Assembly (NCBI GenBank): GCA_030728405.1
Contig: JANQZS010000037.1
Span: 1-34,450, forward strand
DNA: 34,450 nt
Origin: Candidatus Nanopelagicales bacterium
GTDB lineage: Bacteria; Actinomycetota; Actinomycetes; S36-B12
Reading direction: 5' to 3'
A program made the position numbers and the translations under genes. The notes beneath the pieces are model-generated. The model saw only the letters and a program-made list of their open reading frames with translations, had not been told where the DNA came from and searched no databases. Positions 20,363-29,273 of this stretch are shown here, piece after piece (position 1 is the first letter of the stretch; each line of letters starts with the position of its first letter).

Positions 20363-21640
20363 TTAGTATCGCTCGACATAAGCCTGGCAACGTTCCTGCA
20401 TATCGAGCCCTCGAAGGGTCTCCAATTCTCCCTGTCGGACTGCAAGGGCGACCTCCACGAGATTCGGTGGGAACCAACCGCCTGCAATGTCATCATTATT
20501 AAAGGCGGTGATGGCTCCCGCCAGATCCACCGGCAAAGCGTTGAATTCCTCATCATCAATGTGGCCGATGAGGACAGAATCCAACGTCAGCCCTCGATCT
20601 ATACCGTCGCAGATTGCGTGGACGAGCACCGCCATGACCAGGTAAGGATTTGCCGTGGCATCAGCTGCGCGAAACTCCAAATTGTATGCCTGGGATGGGT
20701 CGCAACCCGCTGGAACTGCAGCCACGCGAATCAGTGCCTCGCGATTTTGCAGACCCACGAATGAACCGGCAGCACTCCAACGATGCGGAGTCAATCGCAG
20801 AGCTGAAATATGACTAGGTGCAGTCCACATGAGCATTCCGGCAGCGTGGTCTAAAATCCCGGCAGATGCAGCCTGTGCGACGTCGGATAGACCACCCCGC
20901 CCGCTTGGGTCATAGGTGACGGGATCACCATCACGCCACAGGGATAGATGGACATGCACGCCATTTCCCACCGCATCCGGGTGGAGCAAGGGAGCGAAGG
21001 TCGCACGCTTGTTGTGTGAGGCCGCAACGGTTCGAATGATTTCTCGAGTGATAATCGCGCAATCAGCAGCCCGTAAGGCTGGCTCAGGCGCCAGGGTCAC
21101 TTCGAACTGACCCGGCCCAAATTCAGGCAGCCAGTTTTCCCACCTCACTCCCGCCTCAGAAAGCGATCGTCGAGCAGCAGCGCCGAAAGGTTCACCACCT
21201 ATCAATCCGGAAAGGGTGAATGCACCGGGACCCTCCGGTTTCCCGTGCTCATCAACGAGAGCGAACTCATGCTCGAAGGCAGCCATGATCGAAAGTCCAT
21301 GGTCTTCGGCGAGCCTGTCCAAAGCTTTTTTGAGGATCGAACGTGGGCAGCACTCCCAGGGCGTGCCATCGGGCTGCGTCTGGTCGGCCAGGAACATGTC
21401 GCAATTTCCGGACGGAAGCGGTAGCGCAGCTCGACTCGCCATGTCCGGGAGAAGGCGAAGATCACCAAGCGCTCCGAAAGGGTTCGGTTCCATCAACCGT
21501 CCAAATGAGTTAATCGCTAGGTTCGCCGGCACCCAACCAACACCGGAGGTGGGAGATAGCTCATGCAAAGGAAGTGCTCGCCCCCTGGTCACAGCGACGA
21601 GATCATTCGTGGCAACAAAGGCGAGAGCGGAATCAGTCAC
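20363..21640 (-). CDS. Glutamine synthetase-like gamma-glutamyl-amine ligase (PuuA/GlnA4-type paralogue)
   Basis: AAFEHEFALVDEHG, NWLPEFGPGQFEVTLAP, GNGVHVHLSLW, NLEFRAADATANPYLVMAVLVHA: GS catalytic-domain motifs in a divergent, short paralogue. Confidence 0.87.
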   Translation of the reverse strand: MTDSALAFVATNDLVAVTRGRALPLHELSPTSGVGWVPANLAINSFGRLMEPNPFGALGDLRLLPDMASRAALPLPSGNCDMFLADQTQPDGTPWECCPRSILKKALDRLAEDHGLSIMAAFEHEFALVDEHGKPEGPGAFTLSGLIGGEPFGAAARRSLSEAGVRWENWLPEFGPGQFEVTLAPEPALRAADCAIITREIIRTVAASHNKRATFAPLLHPDAVGNGVHVHLSLWRDGDPVTYDPSGRGGLSDVAQAASAGILDHAAGMLMWTAPSHISALRLTPHRWSAAGSFVGLQNREALIRVAAVPAGCDPSQAYNLEFRAADATANPYLVMAVLVHAICDGIDRGLTLDSVLIGHIDDEEFNALPVDLAGAITAFNNDDIAGGWFPPNLVEVALAVRQGELETLRGLDMQERCQAYVERY

Positions 21641-21649
21641 AAATCATTC

Positions 21650-22411
21650 CTATGCTATGGACACCAGGCTGGTGTCCCCAGTGTGTGTATCAATCATTAA
21701 TACTGTCCCGTTTCTCAACGGTTGATCATCTTCGGCATTGGGGCGGACTCCGGAGGACCAGACGCGGATTACGCCGTGTGTCTCTCCCCAGGTCAGATCA
21801 AAGTAGTCCGGGTCTTCATCCAAGGGCCGGTTCTCAGGGTTGAATAAACACATTACCGCGAGGGTCGTTGGTGTCAGAATCATCGCGTTGAGTGAAGTAT
21901 ACGCGTGATCAGCCAGTTTCTTGACTGTGCGACGAAGAGCCGAAACGAGATCACCGTTTTCATGACGCAGTTCGGTGATGAGAAAACCGAAGTAGCGTTC
22001 ACTATCAGTTTGACCACGAAATGCCCGGATAAGATCCTCATCGATATCGGCGAGAAGGCTCTCGCTGTCCGGCAGAAATCCGTTGTGAACAAACACCACT
22101 TGACCAGCGGGTGTGTCTGTAGAAAATGGATGCGTATTACCCAGATTTACCTCGAGCGCGCCTGTTGCCCAACGCAAATGCACCACCCCGTTGTCCGTGG
22201 CTGCAGTTGCTAATGTCTGTTTGAATTCGATTGATTCGTGTGCAGGCTCAGAACCCATTCGGATATCTATGTCACCATCACCCATCAATTGAGCAAAGCC
22301 CCATCCGTCGCAGTGAACACGGCTTAATTCGGCGAGCCGGTCAGAGTTAGGTGAGAGAACTTGCTCAGCGGTGAGCGGGGTAGGGCTATGCCATGCCAAG
22401 AGTCGGCACAT
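21650..22411 (-). CDS. Class II glutamine amidotransferase-like hydrolase (EgtC/YafJ-like)
   Basis: N-terminal nucleophile MCRLLAWHSPTPL; HCDGWGFAQL; VHLRWATG; NTHPF; VFVHNGFL. Confidence 0.88.
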   Translation of the reverse strand: MCRLLAWHSPTPLTAEQVLSPNSDRLAELSRVHCDGWGFAQLMGDGDIDIRMGSEPAHESIEFKQTLATAATDNGVVHLRWATGALEVNLGNTHPFSTDTPAGQVVFVHNGFLPDSESLLADIDEDLIRAFRGQTDSERYFGFLITELRHENGDLVSALRRTVKKLADHAYTSLNAMILTPTTLAVMCLFNPENRPLDEDPDYFDLTWGETHGVIRVWSSGVRPNAEDDQPLRNGTVLMIDTHTGDTSLVSIA

Positions 22412-22429
22412 AATCGGTGTTATTCCTTT

Positions 22430-23317
22430 CTATACCTTCAATGCGACACGTTTGCCGAACAGTCCGTTGGGAAAAAGGGAAAGCACAACGATGACAAGCA
22501 CGAAGGTGAGCGCATCGCGAAAAGGGATGAAACTTTCGGGTAGCCAGGTTTGAAGGGCAATCTCAATTCCGGCTAAGAGGTAGCCTCCGACGACAGCTCC
22601 GGGTAGTGAACCCAATCCACCAATCACAACGACAACGAAGGCAGCGAGGACCGGCTTCAAGCCCATGAGTGGATCGACAGACCCTCGCTGCATGACCCAC
22701 AGGACACCGGCGATACCAGCCAAGAGACCCGAAATCAAAAAAGCCACAGCAATCAGCCGTGATGCCCGATAACCCATGAGCCGGACGGTCTCGAAGTCAT
22801 CCGCAGCCCCGCGAATGGCCCACCCCCAGCTACTGCGACCAAAAAATAGTGTAAGCGCAACCAGACTTGCCAAGGACACCACGATCGAAATGGCTTGGAC
22901 GATTGAGATTTGTCCATTTCCTACGGATATTGATCCGGTAAATACTTCGGGAACTGGGATAGCCTGCCCGCGAGCGGATATGAAGTTTTGAAAAATTACC
23001 TGCAACAGCATCGCAACGGCAAAACTCGTCATCAGTAGAGTGGCTGGATTCGCATTGCGAACCGGTCGAAATGCCGTGGCTTCCATAATCACGGCTGCGA
23101 GGCCGCCTGTAATTATCGCGGCGACCACTGCCGCCCAGAAAGGAACACCAAGAACTATGCCCGCCAACAGGGCATATCCCGCCAACGTCATCAATTCACC
23201 GTGAGCGAAGTTGATTAGACGTAGCACGCTGAACACAACGGCAAGACCGAGAGCCAGCAGCGCATAGGTGCCGCCAAGACTGACTACGTTGACGACATAC
23301 GTAATCACCGCATCCAT
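22430..23317 (-). CDS. HAAT-family ABC transporter permease (LivH-like)
   Basis: GGTYALLALGLAVVFSVLRLINFAHGELMTLAGY; VIGGLGSLPGAVVGGYLLAGIE. Confidence 0.92.
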   Translation of the reverse strand: MDAVITYVVNVVSLGGTYALLALGLAVVFSVLRLINFAHGELMTLAGYALLAGIVLGVPFWAAVVAAIITGGLAAVIMEATAFRPVRNANPATLLMTSFAVAMLLQVIFQNFISARGQAIPVPEVFTGSISVGNGQISIVQAISIVVSLASLVALTLFFGRSSWGWAIRGAADDFETVRLMGYRASRLIAVAFLISGLLAGIAGVLWVMQRGSVDPLMGLKPVLAAFVVVVIGGLGSLPGAVVGGYLLAGIEIALQTWLPESFIPFRDALTFVLVIVVLSLFPNGLFGKRVALKV

Positions 23318-23320
23318 GCG

Positions 23321-24028
23321 TTAGGACTCCGTCCCCAGATAAAAGTTCTTTACGTCGTCTGACTTAAGCAATTCCTCTGATGTTCCCGCCATCACAACGA
23401 CTCCATTTGCCATTGCATATGCCCGGTCAGCGAAGTGTAGAACTCGCATAACTTCCTGCTCAACGATCAGCATGCTCAAGCCTTGATCTTTCAAATCCGC
23501 CAGCAGGTCGTAAACCCGATCCACGAGCGTAGGAGCCAAGCCCAATGATGGCTCATCAATAAGGAGCAGCCTGGGACGAGACATCAGCGCACGGGCGACT
23601 GCGACCTGTTGTTGCTCGCCACCGGAGAGCGTGCCCGCCGACTGGTTTCGGCGTTCAGCAAGAATCGGTAGGCGGTCTAGCAGATCGAGGTAAATCTCGT
23701 GCGAGCCACGTCGATTCCTGGCCCCGAGCATAAGGTTCTCGTGGATGGTCAACTGGGGGAACAGTCGACGCCCCTCGGGCACCATTGTGAGTCCACGACC
23801 CACAATGCGCTCGCAGGGCAGTCCGGTGATCGATTCACCCTGGAATTGCACCTCACCGGATGACTTCGCCAGGCCAACGATGGCCCGTAAGGTCGAGGAT
23901 TTCCCCGCTCCATTCGGACCGAGGAGGGCGACGGCCTCGCCCTCCTCGACCCTGAGGCTGCAATCCCGCACCGCACGAACTCCACCGTAATTGACGGTGA
24001 GAGACGTGACGTCCAGCAGCGGCTGCAT
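23321..24028 (-). CDS. HAAT-family ABC transporter ATP-binding protein (LivF-like)
   Basis: LLGPNGAGKSSTLRAI, TLSGGEQQQVAVARALMSRPRLLLIDEPSLGLAPTLV, AYAMANGVVVMAG. Confidence 0.93.
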   Translation of the reverse strand: MQPLLDVTSLTVNYGGVRAVRDCSLRVEEGEAVALLGPNGAGKSSTLRAIVGLAKSSGEVQFQGESITGLPCERIVGRGLTMVPEGRRLFPQLTIHENLMLGARNRRGSHEIYLDLLDRLPILAERRNQSAGTLSGGEQQQVAVARALMSRPRLLLIDEPSLGLAPTLVDRVYDLLADLKDQGLSMLIVEQEVMRVLHFADRAYAMANGVVVMAGTSEELLKSDDVKNFYLGTES

Positions 24029-24052
24029 GATTACTCCTTCGTATCCTTTCGA

Positions 24053-25261
24053 TCAGGCCGGCGGGACCCGGCTCGGATCCGGCGACACCAGGGCCACGAG
24101 TTCCCGCTTTCCATTCACGACCTTGATTAACGCAATCTCCCGAATAGCCATGCGGTCACCACCCTTAAACGAGATCGTTCCGGTGATGCCCTGAACACCT
24201 TCGAGATTGGTGACGGCGTCCTTAATCGCAACCGGGTCACAACTCTGCGCCTCGGTCACCGCTGCTTCCAGGATCAGCCCAAGTTCATAACCAGTCACAG
24301 CGAAGATTGCCTCGGGGTCTTTCCCATACTTTGCATTGAACTTTTCGAAGTAAGCAGCCTGCGGACCTTCGGGTGCAAGAACACCCGCCGTGGTGTAGAC
24401 CACCCCATCGGCGATCGGCCCCAAAGCCAGGGTGGTCGGCGAATCGATACCGTCTGTACCAAGTACCGGGATCTCGATGCCAGCTCCGCGAATCGCCTTC
24501 AAGAACGTGGGGAAGTCCGGCTCGTATGCCGGAGTCATGATGACGTCCGGCTGCGGGGACAACGCCTTGATCTGGTCGGCTATCACGTTGAAGTTTGGCT
24601 GACCAATAGTGAAGGTACCTTCACCCACAATGGATCCACCATTGGATTCGAACGCTACAGCGAAGTACTTCGGCAGGTTTGAGGTGTAGGCGCTGTCAGG
24701 AGAACCCAACGTGTAGGCAGTCGCATAACCCTGCTCTGTTGCATAGTCTGCCAAAACGCGTGCCTGCGCATTGTCACCAAAGGCATTGGAGAACATAAAA
24801 TCGCCGACGGCAGCAGGTAGAATTGGAGCAGAGCCAAACCACGACATCGCCGGTACTTGAGCTTCTTGGGCCAGTTGTCCTGCCGCAATCGACGGGTCTG
24901 CATCGCCGGGAGTTATCAGGAAACTGATGCCCTCACCTAGGAGTTCAGCGGCTACGGTGGCCGACTGCGCTGCATCGGATCGGGTGTCCTTCACGAATGT
25001 TTCAATCGTGTACTTTCCGTCGATTCCTCCAGCGGCATTAACTTCATCTTTCCACAGATCGAAGCCTTCGAGACTCGGTACATCGACGTAGGCGAGACCA
25101 CCGGTTTGTCCTGTAGCTACGCCTACCTTAACGGTGCATGGTGCCCCGTCTGGAACGTCATTGCTTGCGGAATCTGAGGACCCGCAGGCTGCGAGCAAAA
25201 GGGATGCTGCAGCGGTTACGGCCAGCACCCCCATAACCCTCTGATGTTTACTTGTATTCAT
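24053..25261 (-). CDS. HAAT-family substrate-binding lipoprotein (LivK-like)
   Basis: Lipobox LLLAACGSSDS; CTVKVGVATGQTGGLAYVDVPSLEGFDLWKDEVNAAGGIDGKYTIETFVKDTRSD. Confidence 0.9.
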   Translation of the reverse strand: MNTSKHQRVMGVLAVTAAASLLLAACGSSDSASNDVPDGAPCTVKVGVATGQTGGLAYVDVPSLEGFDLWKDEVNAAGGIDGKYTIETFVKDTRSDAAQSATVAAELLGEGISFLITPGDADPSIAAGQLAQEAQVPAMSWFGSAPILPAAVGDFMFSNAFGDNAQARVLADYATEQGYATAYTLGSPDSAYTSNLPKYFAVAFESNGGSIVGEGTFTIGQPNFNVIADQIKALSPQPDVIMTPAYEPDFPTFLKAIRGAGIEIPVLGTDGIDSPTTLALGPIADGVVYTTAGVLAPEGPQAAYFEKFNAKYGKDPEAIFAVTGYELGLILEAAVTEAQSCDPVAIKDAVTNLEGVQGITGTISFKGGDRMAIREIALIKVVNGKRELVALVSPDPSRVPPA

Positions 25262-27086
25262 TTTTGTTCCCCTCCGGAACGTCAGTAGTGTCGATAGATT
25301 CGGAATCTAATGCGTGGGGTTCACGCCAACCTAGATAAGCGGTGGCCACCTCAGGCTGTGAGAGCACATCCTGAGGTACACCCTGGGCTAGAACAGCCCC
25401 GTAATCCAGAACCGTTAGTTGGTCGCATGCGGAACGAATAAGTGCGACATCGTGATCGATAAGCAGAATCCCGACCCCACTGGCTGTGAGGACAGAATCG
25501 AGTTGTGCGAGCAGAGCCCTTGATTCGACCGGGTTCATACCGGCCGCAGGTTCATCCAGAAGCATCACGCGTGGATTGAGTGCAAGGGCGCGGGCAATCT
25601 CGACTCTTCGCTGATCCCCGTATGCCAATTCACCCGGTAGACGATTGCCGTGAACGGAAACGCCAAGCACTTCCAGCACCCGAATGGCCTGTTCATCCGC
25701 CATCGTAGGAGTCATTCCTGCCGAAATGCAGGCGACGGTGACATTGTCGATTACGGTCATCTCACGGAAGAGTCGGACAGTCTGGAAAGTGCGGCCCAAC
25801 CCAAGTCGAGCCCGCCGCCAAGTCGGTTCGGAGCTGATGTTGCGGCCAGCTAAAACTATTGAAGCTTCTTCAGGTTTGGTCAACCCGGTCACGCAGTTAA
25901 CGAAGGTGGATTTGCCTGAGCCATTCGGTCCGATCAGCCCCGTGACTTCCCGGGCAGCGACAGTCAGGGTCACACCTTTGAGCGCGATCAGGCCAGAGAA
26001 TCGCTTCACAATTCCCTCAGCGGCAAAAATTACTTCACCGGGCTGGGTGTTCCGGCCGGGCAGGTTGGCACCGAGTGATGTGGGCACCTTCAAAGCACGT
26101 CGGTACGCGAGGGACTCCTCCGGCTCGCGGAATCCGAGAAGCCCGCGGGGCCGGAAATACAAGGTCAACAGAATGATTAGCGCGAGGCCGGCGTTGGTCA
26201 ACCCGAAGAATTCGTTGGCATCTCCGACTCGTCTGAGAACTTCAACGATGAAGGTGACAATGAGTGCACCCAAGACACCCCCGGCGACCGACCCCGCACC
26301 GCCGACAATGAGCATCGTCAACAACGTCAGAGTCATCGTGAAGTAGAAGTCTTTGGGTGAAAAGGCACCGAGAAGACCGGCATAGGCCGCACCCATAGCG
26401 CCGGCGACCGCAGAAGACAGCACCCAGGAAACCAGTCGCGCGTACTGGACGCGCACTCCGCTGCTGGACGCAGCGAGATCGTCATCTCGCGATGCCCGAA
26501 GGTGCATTCCAATACGTGAATCGCGGAAGATGCGCGCAACGATGATGGCCAGGACGGCCACAATTCCGGCCACCGTCAGGCTGGTGAATCGGGGGACGCC
26601 ATAGAAGGTTTGACTTCCTCGCGTAAATTGTTCGGCACCAACCATGCTTCCGTGAAGCACAATCAAAACCGCGAGGGTGGCTATTGACGCAGCGTCACCG
26701 AGTCGGGCGATGACGAGTCCGGAGATCAGGCCCACGAATGTCGCGAAAAGTACGCCGACGATCATGCCCTGCCAGACTGGTAATTCTATGGTGGCCAAAC
26801 CCCAGGGCAGGTCTGGCAAAGAGGTCTGCTTAATCTCCGTTGGCATCACAGTGATGCCGGTCGCGTATGCGGCGATGCCGACGAAACCGACGTGACCGAA
26901 ACTGAGTATGCCGCTGTTGCCGCTGAAGATCTGCAACGCAAGCACCCCCGTGAGCAGCACGAGGGAACTGGTGATGAGCAGTTGAGTTGCGGAGGGGAGA
27001 GTGCTGCCGAAGAGGACGATGATCGCAATGACAATCGCCCATCCGACGATGGAGATTAATGTCCGCTGGCGCCGCGTGAAAGTCAT
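25248..27086 (-). CDS. Fused HAAT permease and ATPase (LivM-LivG)
   Basis: N-terminal permease (IFSGNSGILSFGHVGFVGIAAY, VGGAGSVAGGVLGALI) joined to ATPase (LIGPNGSGKSTFVNCVTGL, LAYGDQRRVEIARALALNPRVMLLDEPAAGMNP). Confidence 0.93.
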   Translation of the reverse strand: MTFTRRQRTLISIVGWAIVIAIIVLFGSTLPSATQLLITSSLVLLTGVLALQIFSGNSGILSFGHVGFVGIAAYATGITVMPTEIKQTSLPDLPWGLATIELPVWQGMIVGVLFATFVGLISGLVIARLGDAASIATLAVLIVLHGSMVGAEQFTRGSQTFYGVPRFTSLTVAGIVAVLAIIVARIFRDSRIGMHLRASRDDDLAASSSGVRVQYARLVSWVLSSAVAGAMGAAYAGLLGAFSPKDFYFTMTLTLLTMLIVGGAGSVAGGVLGALIVTFIVEVLRRVGDANEFFGLTNAGLALIILLTLYFRPRGLLGFREPEESLAYRRALKVPTSLGANLPGRNTQPGEVIFAAEGIVKRFSGLIALKGVTLTVAAREVTGLIGPNGSGKSTFVNCVTGLTKPEEASIVLAGRNISSEPTWRRARLGLGRTFQTVRLFREMTVIDNVTVACISAGMTPTMADEQAIRVLEVLGVSVHGNRLPGELAYGDQRRVEIARALALNPRVMLLDEPAAGMNPVESRALLAQLDSVLTASGVGILLIDHDVALIRSACDQLTVLDYGAVLAQGVPQDVLSQPEVATAYLGWREPHALDSESIDTTDVPEGNKNEYK

Positions 27087-28330
27087 TGTTGGGCCCCAGC
27101 GATACGGTCAAGAGCTTCAACGACTCTATCTACTTCTGATTCGCTCGCGTAATGAACGAAACCCAATCTCAGGATGCCCTCTTCAACCGGGATCCCCAGG
27201 GACTCCATAACACCTTGGGCGTAAAAGTTACCGTTCCAGGAGTAGATCGCAATATCGTTGAGTTCGCGCGCCGCCTGTGCTGGCTCTACCCCGTCAATCA
27301 TTAGTCCGAACGTGCATACGCGCCGTTGCGTGTCTGGTGTGCCCAATAGCCGAATACCCGGAATACGGGCCACACCCTGGATAAACCGATCAGCCAAGGC
27401 CATCTCGTGGTCTCGGATACGGGTAAAGGCGCTGTCCAGCCGTCCCGTCAAGTCAATCCCTTCGCCGAGAGACGCAAGGTATTCGATCGCTGCCTCGGTC
27501 CCGGCGAGGGCTTCATGCGAAAGGGTTCCAGTCTCGAAACGATGGCCGACTGGGAACAGACTCGCTGGTCGAACCCGCTCCGCCTGCAAGGTCTCAGCGA
27601 AAGCCCGACGAATCCACGCGAGACCAAGGTGCGGACCGAAAAACTTGTATGGGGAACACAATAAGAGGTCGCACTTCAGGTCTCTCACGTCGATTCGGCG
27701 ATGTGGGGCGAAGGCGACTGCATCAACCCAGGCGACCGCACCCACGGCGTGTGCCATATCAGCGATGGTGCCGGCGGGGGGAACAGTCCCGACTGCGTTG
27801 GAAGAAAGCGTATGCGCTACCACTCGGGTGCGAGAGTTCAGGACATCTGCGAGTTGAGTTAGATCAATGTCCAGGTCGCTGGTGAGTCCGATCGTTCGCA
27901 CGACGAGGTCACGATCCTGGGCGAGGAGCAGCCAGGGTGAGACGTTTGCCTCGTGGTCAAGTTGGGTTACAACGATCTCATCACCTGGCGCCATGCTGCG
28001 TCCGAAGGCGCGAATGAGATTGAAGTTTAAGGAGGTCATGTTCTGCCCGAAGGCAATTTCGTCGTCGCTACCCCCTACGAACGCCGCTGCGGCGATGCGA
28101 GACTTTGCGATGATCTGGTCAGTTTCTCGAGATGCGCAAAATTCCCCTTCGATATTTGCGTTGTGATGCGCAAGATAATCAATCATCGCGTCAATCACAC
28201 TGCTTGGGACCTGGGTGCCGCCAGGCGCATCGGCATAAATCACCTCTCTGCCGTTGCCTCCTTGGCGTTGCAACGCAGGAAATCGCTCTCGCACCGATTG
28301 AAACTCAGCATCGAAGGCGCTTGCCATCAT
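27083..28330 (-). CDS. Class V PLP-dependent enzyme, cysteine-desulfurase-like (function unknown)
   Basis: YADAPGGTQVPSSVIDAMIDYLAHHNANIEGEF, VTQLDHEANVSPW, CDLLLCSPYKFFGPHLG (PLP Lys). No evident SufS-type catalytic Cys loop. Confidence 0.85.
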   Translation of the reverse strand: MMASAFDAEFQSVRERFPALQRQGGNGREVIYADAPGGTQVPSSVIDAMIDYLAHHNANIEGEFCASRETDQIIAKSRIAAAAFVGGSDDEIAFGQNMTSLNFNLIRAFGRSMAPGDEIVVTQLDHEANVSPWLLLAQDRDLVVRTIGLTSDLDIDLTQLADVLNSRTRVVAHTLSSNAVGTVPPAGTIADMAHAVGAVAWVDAVAFAPHRRIDVRDLKCDLLLCSPYKFFGPHLGLAWIRRAFAETLQAERVRPASLFPVGHRFETGTLSHEALAGTEAAIEYLASLGEGIDLTGRLDSAFTRIRDHEMALADRFIQGVARIPGIRLLGTPDTQRRVCTFGLMIDGVEPAQAARELNDIAIYSWNGNFYAQGVMESLGIPVEEGILRLGFVHYASESEVDRVVEALDRIAGAQQ

Positions 28331-29157
28331 GAGGTGAGTTCTTCGACGGGTTGATACGGAGTGCCGTTGTCCCATATCTCTGTGGTAAGACCAATGGCCT
28401 CCACGATGCTCACAATTACTGACACGTTTGCGGTCGCGACCATTACCAGCATACCTCCGGAGTACGGCGAATCATCACGACGTAGCGACGCGGCAATTCC
28501 ATCGAGCGGCTGGAGGTGCAGGCCTGCCGAACCCAGGCTGGGATAAGTGTCAGCGCATAACGCTAGCGTTCCGTGCGGCCCCTCGACGTAGCCAAGAATG
28601 CACAAGAAATGACCCACGTTCCACTCCGAACCGATTACTTCGGTTGAACCGGTGAAAAGAAACTCCAAAGCCGCATGGCTCGGCATGTGACTGTTCCAGA
28701 GAAACCGTGTCGCGCTGTTAGACATCACTAGGCATGAGACGTCTGCTTCAAATAGTCGGGAAAGCATTTCAGCGACCTTCGCAGATGTCCACTCTCCGCT
28801 CACCGGAACCGAGGTGAATGCGCCCTCGGACAGCTGAGACGTCGCAACTTGCAACCCCTGACTGGACGTTCCTGAATCAATGTCTGACTCAACGGCCCGA
28901 TTTAGGTCGAGGATGTAGTCATCGCGCCCGGGGTGTCCTGGTGGCAGGGAATCAGCGACCTGTACAACGCTAAGGAGGGAAGAAGCAGCCAGCCCGACAT
29001 GGTCCTGCTCGATCTTTGCATTGGCGAATGCTCGCAGTCCCAGGGTGACCCAGAAGGCCCCACAAAGTTCGTTCTTCTGGGGAAGTTCTTGACGATGCTC
29101 CGCTAACACGCGCTCAGCTCCTGGGAGAAACTTCAGCGTAACTGTTTCAGCCGGCAT
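28327..29157 (-). CDS. Conserved-looking hypothetical protein with candidate papain/C39-like Cys-His-Asp arrangement
   Basis: ORF 28327..29238; start at 29157 (MPAETVTLKFLPGAERVLAEHRQELPQKNELCGAFW) or 29238. ELPQKNELCGAFW, WNVGHFLCILGYVEG, LCADTYPSLG. Stop overlaps the next gene's start. Confidence 0.7.
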   Translation of the reverse strand: MPAETVTLKFLPGAERVLAEHRQELPQKNELCGAFWVTLGLRAFANAKIEQDHVGLAASSLLSVVQVADSLPPGHPGRDDYILDLNRAVESDIDSGTSSQGLQVATSQLSEGAFTSVPVSGEWTSAKVAEMLSRLFEADVSCLVMSNSATRFLWNSHMPSHAALEFLFTGSTEVIGSEWNVGHFLCILGYVEGPHGTLALCADTYPSLGSAGLHLQPLDGIAASLRRDDSPYSGGMLVMVATANVSVIVSIVEAIGLTTEIWDNGTPYQPVEELTS

Positions 29158-29187
29158 GACCGCAGCATTGGTGTTTGATTCGTTTCT

Positions 29188-29211
29188 GTCAAGCACTTTT
29201 CTGAACTTGAC
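29188..29211. promoter_or_regulatory. Candidate operator GTCAAG-N12-CTTGAC in the divergent region
   Basis: Perfect 6-bp inverted repeat between the operon start (if 29157) and the rpiR-like gene at 29274; a TTGACA-like box overlaps on the minus strand. Confidence 0.35.
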
Positions 29212-29273
29212 TGTAACAATCTCGTCACTCAATGGCATACTGGTGCACTCAGTAGGCAGTCGAAAGGTGGGAT

